In this document: positions 18,379 to 26,551 of the stretch, one piece after another
How positions within the stretch are numbered: the stretch's first letter is position 1
Layout: the number at the start of each line of letters is the position of its first letter
Assembly (NCBI RefSeq): GCF_001921205.1
Contig: NZ_MSIE01000005.1
Coordinates: 1-64,000 of the forward strand
Direction of reading: 5' to 3'
Source of the DNA: Actinophytocola xanthii
GTDB taxonomy: Bacteria > Actinomycetota > Actinomycetes > Mycobacteriales > Pseudonocardiaceae
Length of the DNA stretch: 64,000 nucleotides
Notes under the pieces: model-generated
Told to the model about the DNA's origin: nothing
Database searches by the model: none
The model's input: the letters and a program-made list of their open reading frames with translations, nothing else
Program-made: the position numbers and the translations under genes

Positions 18379-19080
18379 GTGGGACAGCATAGCGGCATCG
18401 GCGTTCTGGACAAGGCAATGGCGGTGCTCGAAGCGGTGGCGAAGGAGCCGTGCGGCCTCGCGGAGCTCTGCACCAGAACGGGACTTCCCCGGGCGACCGC
18501 CCACCGGCTCGCCGTGGGTCTGGAGGTGCATCGCCTGCTGCGCCGGGGACCGGACGGCCGTTGGCGGCCGGGGGCCGCGCTCTCCGAGTTGGCCGGCGGC
18601 GCGGTGGACCCGTTGCTGGACGCGGCGGGCTCGGTGCTCCCCCGGCTGCGCGACCGGACCGGCGAGAGCGTGCAGCTGTACCGGCGGGACGGCTCACACC
18701 GCGTCTGCATCTCCACCGCGGAGCCACCTTCCGGCCTGCGCGACACCGTTCCGGTTGGCGCCCGCCTGCCGATGACCGCCGGCTCCGGCGCGAAGGTCCT
18801 TGCGGCGTGGACCGATCCGGCCACGCAACGGACCCTGCTGGCCGAGGCCGTCTACGGCGAGCGCGCGCTGGTCGAGGTTCGCCGGCGCGGCTGGGCGCAG
18901 AGCGTGGGCGAACGCGAACCCGGCGTGGCGAGCGTCTCCGCGCCCGTCCGCGACGCGAACGGCGCCGTCGTGGCCGCCGTCTCGGTCTCCGGCCCCGTCG
19001 ACCGCATGGGGCGCCGTCCGGGCGCCCGCTGGGCGGCGGATCTCCTGGCCGCCGCCGACGCCCTCCAGACCCGGCTCTGA
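18379..19080 (+). CDS. IclR-family regulator of leuCD (NdgR/LtbR type)
   Basis: The 233-residue product (GTG start) has an N-terminal winged helix ([19 protein letters not shown] ... [24 protein letters not shown], residues 6-60) and a C-terminal IclR effector domain with [25 protein letters not shown] and [22 protein letters not shown]. NdgR in Streptomyces and LtbR in corynebacteria have this same place, divergent from leuCD, and control branched-chain amino acid genes. That role here is inferred from context and family. The start codon is fixed by the short gap to the control region. Confidence 0.9.
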   Translation: MGQHSGIGVLDKAMAVLEAVAKEPCGLAELCTRTGLPRATAHRLAVGLEVHRLLRRGPDGRWRPGAALSELAGGAVDPLLDAAGSVLPRLRDRTGESVQLYRRDGSHRVCISTAEPPSGLRDTVPVGARLPMTAGSGAKVLAAWTDPATQRTLLAEAVYGERALVEVRRRGWAQSVGEREPGVASVSAPVRDANGAVVAAVSVSGPVDRMGRRPGARWAADLLAAADALQTRL

Positions 19081-19107
19081 CTCACTCCATTCCGGACCCC
19101 GCTGGGG

Positions 19108-19419
19108 TCAGGGACTCGGCGGTTCGCCGACGGCCTTCAGGCCCGCGACGGCCCAGCGGCGGGCGCGGGCGGCCGCGGCCGGGGTGACGGGGCCGGCGAG
19201 GGCGGAACCGGCGAGCAGGCGGCAGCGTTCCGCCTCGGCACGGCGGACCGGGCTGAGGTCGGTGCGCTCCAGCGCGTGGTCCAGGCGGGAGATCAGGGCC
19301 AGGGCGCGGTCCTCCCCCACCCGGGCCGCCTCGCCGGCCCGCCGCCGGGCGGTCAGCAGGGGCGCCAGGGCAAGCGCCAGCAGGGCTAGCGAGCCGCCGA
19401 TCCACAACGCCGCTGTCAC
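19108..19419 (-). CDS. Small membrane protein, third gene of unknown membrane operon
   Basis: I do not recognise this 103-residue protein. It has one N-terminal membrane segment (residues 2-24, TAALWIGGSLALLALALAPLL), a short basic stretch TARRRAGEAARVGED, then a helical cytoplasmic domain (ALISRLDHALERTDLSPVRRAEAERCRLLAGSALAG) with regular Leu/Ala spacing. The start overlaps the upstream gene by 4 bases. The helical domain looks similar in length and pattern to the C-terminal cytoplasmic parts of the two upstream proteins, hinting at a shared assembly. Confidence 0.75.
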   Translation of the reverse strand: MTAALWIGGSLALLALALAPLLTARRRAGEAARVGEDRALALISRLDHALERTDLSPVRRAEAERCRLLAGSALAGPVTPAAAARARRWAVAGLKAVGEPPSP

Positions 19420-20333
19420 GCGTCCTCCAGTGCCAGTGCCCGCCGGCGCAGCGCCGCGACGCGCGTGTCCAGCCCGTCCAGCTCGGTTCCCGGCCGGGCC
19501 TGGGTCCAGTCGGCGAGCGCGAGCAGGTAGTCCTCGGAGAGTTTCGCCAGTTTCGCCGCCCGCGCCCGGCTTCCGCCCGGCGCGAGGTCCAGCATGATCA
19601 GGGCGACCTCGCCCAGCGCGGCGTCCAGCTCGTCGCGACGGGCCCGCCAGCGCCCGCGTTCGGCCCGCCGGCGGGCGACGCCCTGGACCACCCGGTCAAG
19701 TCCCTTGTAGACGAACAGGACGCCGCCGACCACGAGCACGACCAGGCTGGCGGCGAGCACGTACCGGGAGACCGGGGCGGCCAGCGTCCTCGGCTCGTGG
19801 TCGAGCCTGCCGCGCACGACCTCGGCGTCGTAGCGCGCGGCCAGCTGGGCGGCCTGGGCCACGACGTCCCCGTCGAGGAAGCCGGTCGCCTGGCCGTAGG
19901 TCGACCACTGCGCGTAGTCCCAGCCGAACTCGTCCACGTTCAACGGGATGTCGTTCTCGCAGCCGTACTCGAACTCGGCGCCGGCGACGACGGCGACCAG
20001 CACGCCCTCGATCCGGTCGCTCACCCCGGTACAGGTCTCCCCGGGGTCCTCGGCCAGCGGCGAGTCGGCCCGCAGCACCACCATCACCAGCGGTCGCTCG
20101 TCGATCTCCCGGCGGACCCCCTCGACGTCCACCGCACCCGCTCCCGGCTCGACGTAGACGACGTCCTGGTCCAGGGCCGCCACCACCGGCCGCACCGGCG
20201 AGAACAGCAGCGTAAGGCTCGGCCACAGGAACGCCCCGAGCAGCCCGAGCGCGAGCAGCGCGACCGGCAGTCGCCACCGCCGCCGGCGCGGGGAGGTGCG
20301 CGCAGCGACGGGCGGCCGACGCCGGGGGCTCAC
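19416..20333 (-). CDS. Two-helix membrane protein with extracytoplasmic alpha/beta domain, unknown function
   Basis: The 305-residue product has a very basic N-terminus (RRRPPVAARTSPRRRRWR), a membrane segment at about 21-44, an extracytoplasmic domain to about 190, a second membrane segment (YVLAASLVVLVVGGVLFVYKGL, about 191-212), and a basic then helical cytoplasmic tail. The outer domain has alternating strands and helices (DQDVVYVEPGAGAVDVEGV, RPLVMVVLRADSP, EGVLVAVVAGAEFEYGCEND) reminiscent of TPM-type domains, with two cysteines (ETCTG and EYGCEN) that could pair. It overlaps both neighbours by 4 bases. Function unknown; TPM similarity is my impression, not a proven match. Confidence 0.8.
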   Translation of the reverse strand: MSPRRRPPVAARTSPRRRRWRLPVALLALGLLGAFLWPSLTLLFSPVRPVVAALDQDVVYVEPGAGAVDVEGVRREIDERPLVMVVLRADSPLAEDPGETCTGVSDRIEGVLVAVVAGAEFEYGCENDIPLNVDEFGWDYAQWSTYGQATGFLDGDVVAQAAQLAARYDAEVVRGRLDHEPRTLAAPVSRYVLAASLVVLVVGGVLFVYKGLDRVVQGVARRRAERGRWRARRDELDAALGEVALIMLDLAPGGSRARAAKLAKLSEDYLLALADWTQARPGTELDGLDTRVAALRRRALALEDA

Positions 20334-21658
20334 CGGGCCACCTCCAGTGCCTGGGCGGCCGACTCGAGTGCCGTCCGCGCCTCGTCGACGGCAGCGCGTG
20401 CGGTCGGCACGTCGCCGTCCCGGGCGAGCAGCTCACGTGCCACGCCGTACCGCTCGCTCGCGTGGTCGACGAGCCTCCCGGCGCGACCGTCCCGTGCCAG
20501 GCCGTCGAGATCGGTGATCCCCGCCGCGATGCCGGCCAACGCCGCGGACAGCCGCTCCCGCTCCACCCGCCGGGCCTCCTCGGCGCCCCGCCGGCGCCGG
20601 GCCGCCCGCCGGCGTACCGCAAGGACCGACCCACCCACCACGGCGACCGTGCCGGCGAAGACCCAGGGCAGCCCGGTCAACACGAACGGCACCGGGTCGG
20701 CGGCCCGCCGCGGCGCGAGCACGGCCGCCCGGTTGGCGAGCAGGGTCGCGTACTCCCGGGCGAGCGCGAGCCCGAGGTTCACCTGGCGCGGCCCCCACTT
20801 GGCGAGCTGGCCGAAGTGCGCGCCGTAGTACCCGCTGAGCGTGATGCGCGACAGTTCCGGGTCCGGGGCGGAGAACTCCACCCACAGCCCGCGCACCACG
20901 ACCACCAGATCGCCGGGGAAGCGCTCGCCGAGCGCCGCCGTCAGGTCCGTTCTCGGCGTCTCGGGCGCCGCGGGCGGGAGCACCGCGATCCGCACGACGG
21001 CACCGGGAACGATGTCGTCCCACCTGTCGGTGTCGGTCACCGGTTCGATGCCGGGGGCGGTGTGGACGCGGTTCGCGGCGAGGTCCCTGGTTACCGCGTC
21101 GACCTCCGCCGGGTCGGCGGGCGCGGTCGGCGGCAGGCTCTCCAGGTCGTGCGAGCGTTCCTTGATCGCGGTCAGCAGGAACGTGGTGAGGTCGCCGGTG
21201 GCCAACACCTGTCGCGCCTCGTCCATCGAGCTCGGGACGACCGAGCCAACCGGCGCGGACACGTTGAGCCCACTGGCCACCACCAGTGTGTTGCGGCCGA
21301 CCGCGGCACGCACCTCGCGCACCCGCGCGTCGTGCTGGTTCCGCGTGTCCACACCGGAGTAGGGCAGCAGCAGTACCTTGCGACCGGTACCGGCGAGTGC
21401 CGCCCGAACCCGCGCCTCGTCGACCACCGCGGGTGAACCGGGCAGCCGCGCGACCGGGCTCCTGGCCAGCGCCGCCTCCGCCTCGGCCACCGTCCAGCTC
21501 AACGATCCGTTCGGCTCCTCGACCTCCACCGCGGGGACCTGGTCCGGTTCGACCGTCCTGTCCTCGCCCGGCCGGTAGACGAACGAGACGGCCAGCCACC
21601 CCACCCACAGCAGCAGGACGGCGACCCCCAGGCCCCTTCTCTTGCGCACAATGGGCAC
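20330..21658 (-). CDS. Two-helix membrane protein with large extracytoplasmic domain, first gene of unknown operon
   Basis: The 442-residue product has a membrane anchor at about 9-27 (LGVAVLLLWVGWLAVSFVY), a large outer domain (about 28-325), a second membrane segment (VLTGLPWVFAGTVAVVGGSVL, about 327-347), an RRRAARRRRG stop-transfer stretch and an Ala/Leu/Arg-rich helical cytoplasmic tail. The outer part seems to hold two alpha/beta units (VLLLPYSGVDTRNQHDARVREV and VVRIAVLPPAAPETPRTDLTAALGERFPGDLVVVV). It is the same plan as the next gene but larger. No known family recognised. It is divergent from a small acidic protein 5 bases away. Confidence 0.8.
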   Translation of the reverse strand: MPIVRKRRGLGVAVLLLWVGWLAVSFVYRPGEDRTVEPDQVPAVEVEEPNGSLSWTVAEAEAALARSPVARLPGSPAVVDEARVRAALAGTGRKVLLLPYSGVDTRNQHDARVREVRAAVGRNTLVVASGLNVSAPVGSVVPSSMDEARQVLATGDLTTFLLTAIKERSHDLESLPPTAPADPAEVDAVTRDLAANRVHTAPGIEPVTDTDRWDDIVPGAVVRIAVLPPAAPETPRTDLTAALGERFPGDLVVVVRGLWVEFSAPDPELSRITLSGYYGAHFGQLAKWGPRQVNLGLALAREYATLLANRAAVLAPRRAADPVPFVLTGLPWVFAGTVAVVGGSVLAVRRRAARRRRGAEEARRVERERLSAALAGIAAGITDLDGLARDGRAGRLVDHASERYGVARELLARDGDVPTARAAVDEARTALESAAQALEVAR

Positions 21659-21663
21659 GGTAG

Positions 21664-21981
21664 ATGCACGACGACGCAGTTGGAGCAGATGTGACCGAGC
21701 GCAACGAGCCGGAACCCATTGACGCCGAGATCGTCGAGGAGCCGCCGCCGGCGGCGCCCGAGACGGCGACCGGCTACACCGAGGGCGGCGTGCCGACCTT
21801 CGACTACGTGCGCGACCAGATCGAGCGGCGCGCCGCCACCTCGACCGGTGCCGAAGAGCTCGCGGCGGAGTCCCAGCAGGGCCGCACGATCGACCAGCAG
21901 CTGGCCGAGCGGGACAAGGCGGGGCGGGACAAGCTGGAGGAGATCCGCCGCGCCATGCGCGAGGGAGGCTCCTCCAGCTGA
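21664..21981 (+). CDS. Small acidic soluble protein, unknown function
   Basis: The 105-residue product starts at ATG 21664 (a GTG at 21691, VTERNEPEPIDAE, is possible). It has a disordered acidic/Pro N-terminus (PIDAEIVEEPPPAAPE), a short motif GGVPTFDYVRDQIERR, and a charged helix (QQLAERDKAGRDKLEEIRRAMREGG) that could form a coiled coil. No membrane segment. It is divergent from the membrane operon with only 5 bases between start codons, so the two share a promoter region and may work together. I do not recognise a named family. Confidence 0.7.
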   Translation: MHDDAVGADVTERNEPEPIDAEIVEEPPPAAPETATGYTEGGVPTFDYVRDQIERRAATSTGAEELAAESQQGRTIDQQLAERDKAGRDKLEEIRRAMREGGSSS

Positions 21982-21999
21982 CCCGACCTATGCCACGTC

Positions 22000-22155
22000 C
22001 TAGTCCATACCGGCCCGTCCCTCTGGCACCGACTCGTCCGGCTCCTCCGAGGGCGGCTGGTCGGCGAAGGTCGGCTGGCTGTGCTCATCGGCGAAGTCGG
22101 GGTCGGCGTCGCCGATGGGCTCGAGGTGTCGTTCTGGCTTCTCGCGTTCGGTCAC
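22000..22155 (-). CDS. Possible 51-residue acidic peptide
   Basis: A short frame from GTG 22155 encodes TEREKPERHLEPIGDADPDFADEHSQPTFADQPPSEEPDE and a short tail. It is strongly acidic, lacks hydrophobic segments and has no ribosome-binding site I would call strong. It begins 18 bases after the GH115 stop codon and is convergent with the small acidic gene. It may be a real small protein or chance; codon third positions look GC-biased like neighbours. Confidence 0.4.
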   Translation of the reverse strand: MTEREKPERHLEPIGDADPDFADEHSQPTFADQPPSEEPDESVPEGRAGMD

Positions 22156-22172
22156 GCACGCAGGCCTTCCCG

Positions 22173-25100
22173 TCAGTGGCCCGGTGAAACCTGCGGCAGC
22201 CGGCCGACGTGCCGGCTCTCCGGCGGTCCGAGGTAGCTCGGCGCCAGACCGCCGGTGTCCACGACGATCTTCTGCACGACCACCGTCGGGTCCACCATCC
22301 ACACCTTGACCACGTGTTCGCCGGGACGGTCCACGACGTGCGTGGTGACGGTGCGGTTGACGTTGTCCGAGGTGTTCCGCTCCCACTGGCGGTTCATCCT
22401 CGTGTCGTCGGCACCCGTGGCCGTTGTCACATTCACCCGTTGCGGTGACTGGCCGTCGAGCGAAACCGCATAGCTCAGGCCGTCGGTGGGGTGCACGTTG
22501 TTCCTCGGGGACAGGTACACCCAGACCTTGACCGGGCCGGTGGTGCGGAGGTTGACCGAGTACTCCAACCGCGGGCTCGCTCCGCCCGGGGTCTGCCTCG
22601 GCGCGGTCACCGGCGTCGGCTGCATGCCGGCCCCGTCGCGGCCGATCCCCGGGATGCGCAGCCAGTCCACACCTCCGGCGCCGACGACCCGGCTCGCGTG
22701 GTCGGCCAGCATCGACACGTACCCGTTGGCCTCGACGAAACCGCGGCGCGGAGCGTTGCGCGGGTTCTCGACGACGGCCGTGACCTCGACCGCCGTCCCG
22801 TTCGGACCGCGCACGGTGAGCGGTACCCGGGTCGTCCCCTTCGGCGCGTGCCGCCAGTCGACCCGCACCGCGGCTCGGACCTCCTTGTCCACGACGCCCC
22901 GGCTCGGTGTCACCAGCAGCCACGGCTCGGGCGACTCGATCCGGTAGGCGAACGGGTCGCGGCCGCGGTTGAACACCTCGACGTACTGCGCCGGCTGGCT
23001 CTGGTGCGGGCTGAAGGTGGGCAGCACCGCGGGCTCGGCCGCCGCCGGCCACCACTGCGCCGACCCGTCGATCGCCACCCCCAGGTCCGCGCCCGCCGGC
23101 ACCTCGATCCGCCGCACGGCCGGGAAGACCTCGTCCGGCAGCGCGACGTGGTCGGGGGTCTGCGGCTGCTGCCACGGTGCGTCCGGGCCGTAGCGGTCGA
23201 CGTCGCCGTACCCGATCTTGGGCTGGGTCTGGAAACCGTCCCACTTCCCGTCGGCGAGCTCGGTGTTGTAGTAGTCCGACAGCGCCTGGTCCTCGGCGAA
23301 CCTGGCGTCGGTCCGGTCGGCGAGGTCGTTGGTGGCTGCCCGTCCCTGCTCGGCGTAGCGGATGTTGGTGAACTCCGCTTGGCGCAGGGCGTACAGGTTG
23401 GCCGTGGCCTTCACCGCGTACAGCACGAGCTGGAAGTAGGCATCCTGTTTGGCCGGTGACAGCTTGCGGCCGATCCGTTCCGCCTCCTCGGCGAGGTCCT
23501 GCCACTGCGCGGTGACCCGGTCCAGCTCGCGGTAGTGCTCCAGGAAGAAGGGGGTCTGCTCGTCGTCGTAGGTGACCGTGCCGTCCGCGGCGGTGGTGAT
23601 CCGCCGGTTGAGCAGTTCGGGCTTGCGGCGTGACTGGAGCACGCCGTAGGTGTGCAGCACCTCGGCGATCGTCGCCGCGTGCTCCTGGCCGAAGTTCTGC
23701 GCCGCGTACCGCTTCTCCCACTCCGGCAGGCGTTCCAGCGGCCAGGCGTCCGGGTTCCACGCGTAGTCGAGGAAGAACTGGGTCGGCAGCTCCTCGTTCT
23801 TGAGGTCACCGACGTTGACCACCCACAGCCTGTCGACGCCGTACTCGTAGGTCGTGTGCAGCTGCTCCCAGGTGTTGGCGAGGTTGATCGTGTCGACCCA
23901 CTTGTAGTTGCGGCCGCCGCCGACGTAGTCGAAGTGGTAGTACATCCCGTACCCGCCCGCACGCGGCGAGAGCGCCGGGTCGGGCAGCTTGCGCATGTTG
24001 CCCCAGTTGTCGTCGGTGAACACGACGGTCACGTCGTCCGGGGCGCGCAGGCCCTGGTCCCAATAGCGCTGGACCTCCTTGTAGAGCGTCCACACCTGCG
24101 GGGTCTGCGCCGGGTCCCGACCGGTCGTCTCCTCGATGATCCGGCGCTCGGTCGCGATGATCTCCCGCATCAGCTCGATGCCGTCGCCGTCGGGCAGGCT
24201 CACGTCTCCGTTGCCGCGCATTCCGAGCGTGACCACGCCCTCGAACTCCTCGTCCACCATCCGCTGAACGCCGTCGCGCCAGTAGGCCTTGATGGCCTCG
24301 GGGTTGCGGCGGAAGCTCCACTCCCCCGTGCCACCGTAGGGATCGTGGCCCGGGGTGACGATGTTCCCCTCGGGATCGCGCACGGCCGGTACCGCATGGC
24401 GGTTCCACTCCTCGATCCCCCGCATCATCGGGGCCTCGTGGGAGGTTCCCATGACCACCCCGTACGCGGTCGCCGTCGCGTGGTTGGCTAGGTCGTCCTC
24501 GGCGAACGCCCGGCCCCACACCGCCGGCCACAGGTAGTTGGCCTTGAGCCGCAGCATGGTCTCGAACACCTGGCCGTAGAACCGGCTGTTGAACCCGTTG
24601 GGGTACCCGGGCGCCTGCCCGGGCCCGAAGTGCCGGGGCGCCCAGGTGCCCAGCGCCGGGTTCTCGTCGTTGATGAAGAAGCCGCGGTACTTGACCGCGG
24701 GCGTGCCCTGGGTGTGCCGGCCGGGCAGGACGTACAGCTCCTCGGCGGTCCGGGCGGGCACGTCGTCCCACCAGTACCAGGGTGAGACGCCGATGCGCTG
24801 GGACACGTCGTAGACGCCGAAGATCGTTCCGCGCTGGTCGCTGCCCGCGATCACCAGTGCCTTCCGCACGCCGGGCATCGGGTTGTACACGACCTGCTGG
24901 AGCGAGGTCTCCCACTTGCCGGCGATCCCGGTGACGTCGAGCTTGCCCGCCCGGACAAGCCCGTTGATCAGCGGGCTGCGACCGATCGTGCCCACGATCA
25001 CCGGTTCCTGCCCCACGGGCACCTGGTCCACCGAGACGACCGGGCGCACCCCGGTCACCCGCTCGACGTCGTCACGCAGGTCGCCCGCCACCCGTACGAC

Positions 25101-25304
25101 ACCGACGTAGTCGTCCCCGCTGACCACGATCGGCGCGCCCTTTCCCCGTGCCACCAGAGGGAAAGCGCCAGGACGCGGGGAGGTGACTACATAGGACCCG
25201 GGGTCGGTGCGCAACGTGCCCCGGCCCCGGGTGGATGCCGAAGCCGGGGGCACCACGGCGCCGGCCACGAGGATGGCGATCAGCAGCTGGACGGGAATTC
25301 TCAT
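22173..25304 (-). CDS. Secreted GH115 alpha-glucuronidase (xylan debranching)
   Basis: GH115 enzymes remove (4-O-methyl)glucuronic acid from internal xylose units of glucuronoxylan. From ATG 25304 the product has 1043 residues: signal peptide MRIPVQLLIAILVAGAVVPPASA, an N-terminal alpha/beta domain, then the catalytic barrel with PAVKYRGFFINDENPALGTW, LRLKANYLWPAVWGRAFAEDD, VMGTSHEAPMMRGIEEWNR, TLGMRGNGDVSLPDGDG and VVFTDDNWGNMRKLP, followed by helical and beta-sandwich domains to the C-terminus. These blocks are the GH115 hallmark. A longer reading frame exists upstream but lacks a signal peptide at its start. The upstream palindromes suggest xylose/xylan control. Confidence 0.92.
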   Translation of the reverse strand: MRIPVQLLIAILVAGAVVPPASASTRGRGTLRTDPGSYVVTSPRPGAFPLVARGKGAPIVVSGDDYVGVVRVAGDLRDDVERVTGVRPVVSVDQVPVGQEPVIVGTIGRSPLINGLVRAGKLDVTGIAGKWETSLQQVVYNPMPGVRKALVIAGSDQRGTIFGVYDVSQRIGVSPWYWWDDVPARTAEELYVLPGRHTQGTPAVKYRGFFINDENPALGTWAPRHFGPGQAPGYPNGFNSRFYGQVFETMLRLKANYLWPAVWGRAFAEDDLANHATATAYGVVMGTSHEAPMMRGIEEWNRHAVPAVRDPEGNIVTPGHDPYGGTGEWSFRRNPEAIKAYWRDGVQRMVDEEFEGVVTLGMRGNGDVSLPDGDGIELMREIIATERRIIEETTGRDPAQTPQVWTLYKEVQRYWDQGLRAPDDVTVVFTDDNWGNMRKLPDPALSPRAGGYGMYYHFDYVGGGRNYKWVDTINLANTWEQLHTTYEYGVDRLWVVNVGDLKNEELPTQFFLDYAWNPDAWPLERLPEWEKRYAAQNFGQEHAATIAEVLHTYGVLQSRRKPELLNRRITTAADGTVTYDDEQTPFFLEHYRELDRVTAQWQDLAEEAERIGRKLSPAKQDAYFQLVLYAVKATANLYALRQAEFTNIRYAEQGRAATNDLADRTDARFAEDQALSDYYNTELADGKWDGFQTQPKIGYGDVDRYGPDAPWQQPQTPDHVALPDEVFPAVRRIEVPAGADLGVAIDGSAQWWPAAAEPAVLPTFSPHQSQPAQYVEVFNRGRDPFAYRIESPEPWLLVTPSRGVVDKEVRAAVRVDWRHAPKGTTRVPLTVRGPNGTAVEVTAVVENPRNAPRRGFVEANGYVSMLADHASRVVGAGGVDWLRIPGIGRDGAGMQPTPVTAPRQTPGGASPRLEYSVNLRTTGPVKVWVYLSPRNNVHPTDGLSYAVSLDGQSPQRVNVTTATGADDTRMNRQWERNTSDNVNRTVTTHVVDRPGEHVVKVWMVDPTVVVQKIVVDTGGLAPSYLGPPESRHVGRLPQVSPGH

Positions 25305-25339
25305 GTCGATCTCCGTTGACCGCAGGTACGTGCCGATAC

Positions 25340-25350
25340 CGAAAGTTTCG
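25340..25350. promoter_or_regulatory. CGAAA-N-TTTCG operator, downstream copy
   Basis: CGAAAGTTTCG is a perfect dyad 36 bases before the GH115 start codon, inside the likely 5' untranslated region. The same dyad with the opposite central base is found at 25447-25457. As I recall, CGAAA-N-TTTCG is the LacI-type (BxlR/XlnR) element in Streptomyces xylanase promoters. Confidence 0.7.
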
Positions 25351-25421
25351 AATCTCTTCCGTAACTCGTACACGATAGCTGTCCGGATCGTCGGAATCCA
25401 GAGCGGTAATCGCACCCGGAC

Positions 25422-25457
25422 AATATATAAGGTCAGCAGGAGTGCCCGAAACTTTCG
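25422..25457 (-). promoter_or_regulatory. GH115 promoter with overlapping CGAAACTTTCG operator
   Basis: On the minus strand a TATATT -10-like box (25422-25427) lies 17 bases from TTCGGG (25445-25450). The dyad CGAAACTTTCG (25447-25457) overlaps that -35 position, an ideal site for repression. With the second dyad at 25340-25350 about 107 bases away, repressor looping is possible. Confidence 0.6.
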
Positions 25458-25496
25458 GCGATGTAAGCGGGGTCGATGATCTTTATCTGGACACGA

Positions 25497-25530
25497 GAAC
25501 GCCCACCCCCGCGTGCGGGGATGGGCGTTC
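25497..25530. terminator. Hairpin terminator after the methyltransferase gene
   Basis: Two 16-base arms that pair at 15 positions (GAACGCCCACCCCCGC with GCGGGGATGGGCGTTC). It lies 43 bases beyond the methyltransferase stop and separates it from the GH115 promoter. Confidence 0.7.
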
Positions 25531-25572
25531 GGAGGAAACGGCGCCGTCTACCGGAGACGGTGGGTGCCAGGG

Positions 25573-26406
25573 TCAGGGCTTGCGGCCGACCGCGCCGACG
25601 ATGAGGTTCGCGGCGGCGGGGAGCGGGGCACTGCGCGGGCCGAGCGGCCACCAGTCCTCGTTGACGACCAGCCCTGGCTCGAGGAGCTCCAGGCCGCTGA
25701 GCATCTCCATGATCTCGGCGCGGGTGCGGAAGAAGCCCCGGCTGATGCTGTTCTCGAGAATCCCCTGCACCCGCTCGGCGATCTCGCTGTACTCGTTCTC
25801 CGGGTTGATGAAGTGCGAGAACACCACGTACGAGCCGGAGGGGACGGCGTCGATGTAGGCCCGCATCACCTCGGCCGGCGGAAGGCCCTCGGCGGCGCTG
25901 TGGTGGTGCAGGGTGGCGACCTGCAGCAGCCCCAGCGGACGGGTGAAGTCCAGGTGCTCGCGCACGAACGTGTTCTCCAGCACCGCGGCCGGGTCGAAGA
26001 TGTTCGCGTCGACCAGGTGCGTGAGCTCGTTGTCCTCGAGCAGCGCCCGCCCGTGGGCCAGCACGACCGGGTCGTTGTCGATGTACACCACGCGCGCGCC
26101 GGGGTTGACCCGCTGGGCGATCTGGTGGGTGTTCTCGGCGGTGGGCAGACCAGAACCGCAGTCGAGGAACTGGTCGATGCCAGCCTCGCGGGCCAGATAC
26201 CGGACGGCCCGCACCAGGAACGCGCGGTTGCTCACCGCGATGATGTTCACCTCGGGCACGGCCGCGTTCAGCTGCGCCAGCAACTGGCGGTCCACCTCGT
26301 AGTTGTCCTTGCCCCCCAGCGCCGCGTCGTAGGCCCGAGCCACGCTGGGCCGAGTCGTGTCGATCGCGGCGGAAGGAGGACTGTACGAAGAGGCGTTGTC
26401 AGCCAT
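25573..26406 (-). CDS. SAM-dependent methyltransferase, DUF574/Methyltransf_19 type
   Basis: The 277-residue product (ATG 26406) belongs to the large actinobacterial group of stand-alone methyltransferases. SAM motif I is FLDCGSGLPT (about 81-90), the acidic post-I loop is VVYIDNDPVVLAHGRALL, and RPSVARAYDAALGGKDNYEVDR near the N-terminus is a group hallmark. LLQVATLHHH is the motif IV region. Actinomycetes carry dozens of these; substrates are mostly unknown. It may be co-transcribed with the upstream ligase gene (145-base gap). Confidence 0.88.
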   Translation of the reverse strand: MADNASSYSPPSAAIDTTRPSVARAYDAALGGKDNYEVDRQLLAQLNAAVPEVNIIAVSNRAFLVRAVRYLAREAGIDQFLDCGSGLPTAENTHQIAQRVNPGARVVYIDNDPVVLAHGRALLEDNELTHLVDANIFDPAAVLENTFVREHLDFTRPLGLLQVATLHHHSAAEGLPPAEVMRAYIDAVPSGSYVVFSHFINPENEYSEIAERVQGILENSISRGFFRTRAEIMEMLSGLELLEPGLVVNEDWWPLGPRSAPLPAAANLIVGAVGRKP

Positions 26407-26551
26407 TCGGACCTCGCTGTTGCAGTTGTCGGCCAAACTGGTCACCGCCAGTGACGGCGCGTTCAGCCTACGCGACAACGACAATCGCCCGGAACGGGCC
26501 CGGGACGGCGTAAGAAGGCCCAGACAGCACGGGGTGTACCGGCTTCGACAA

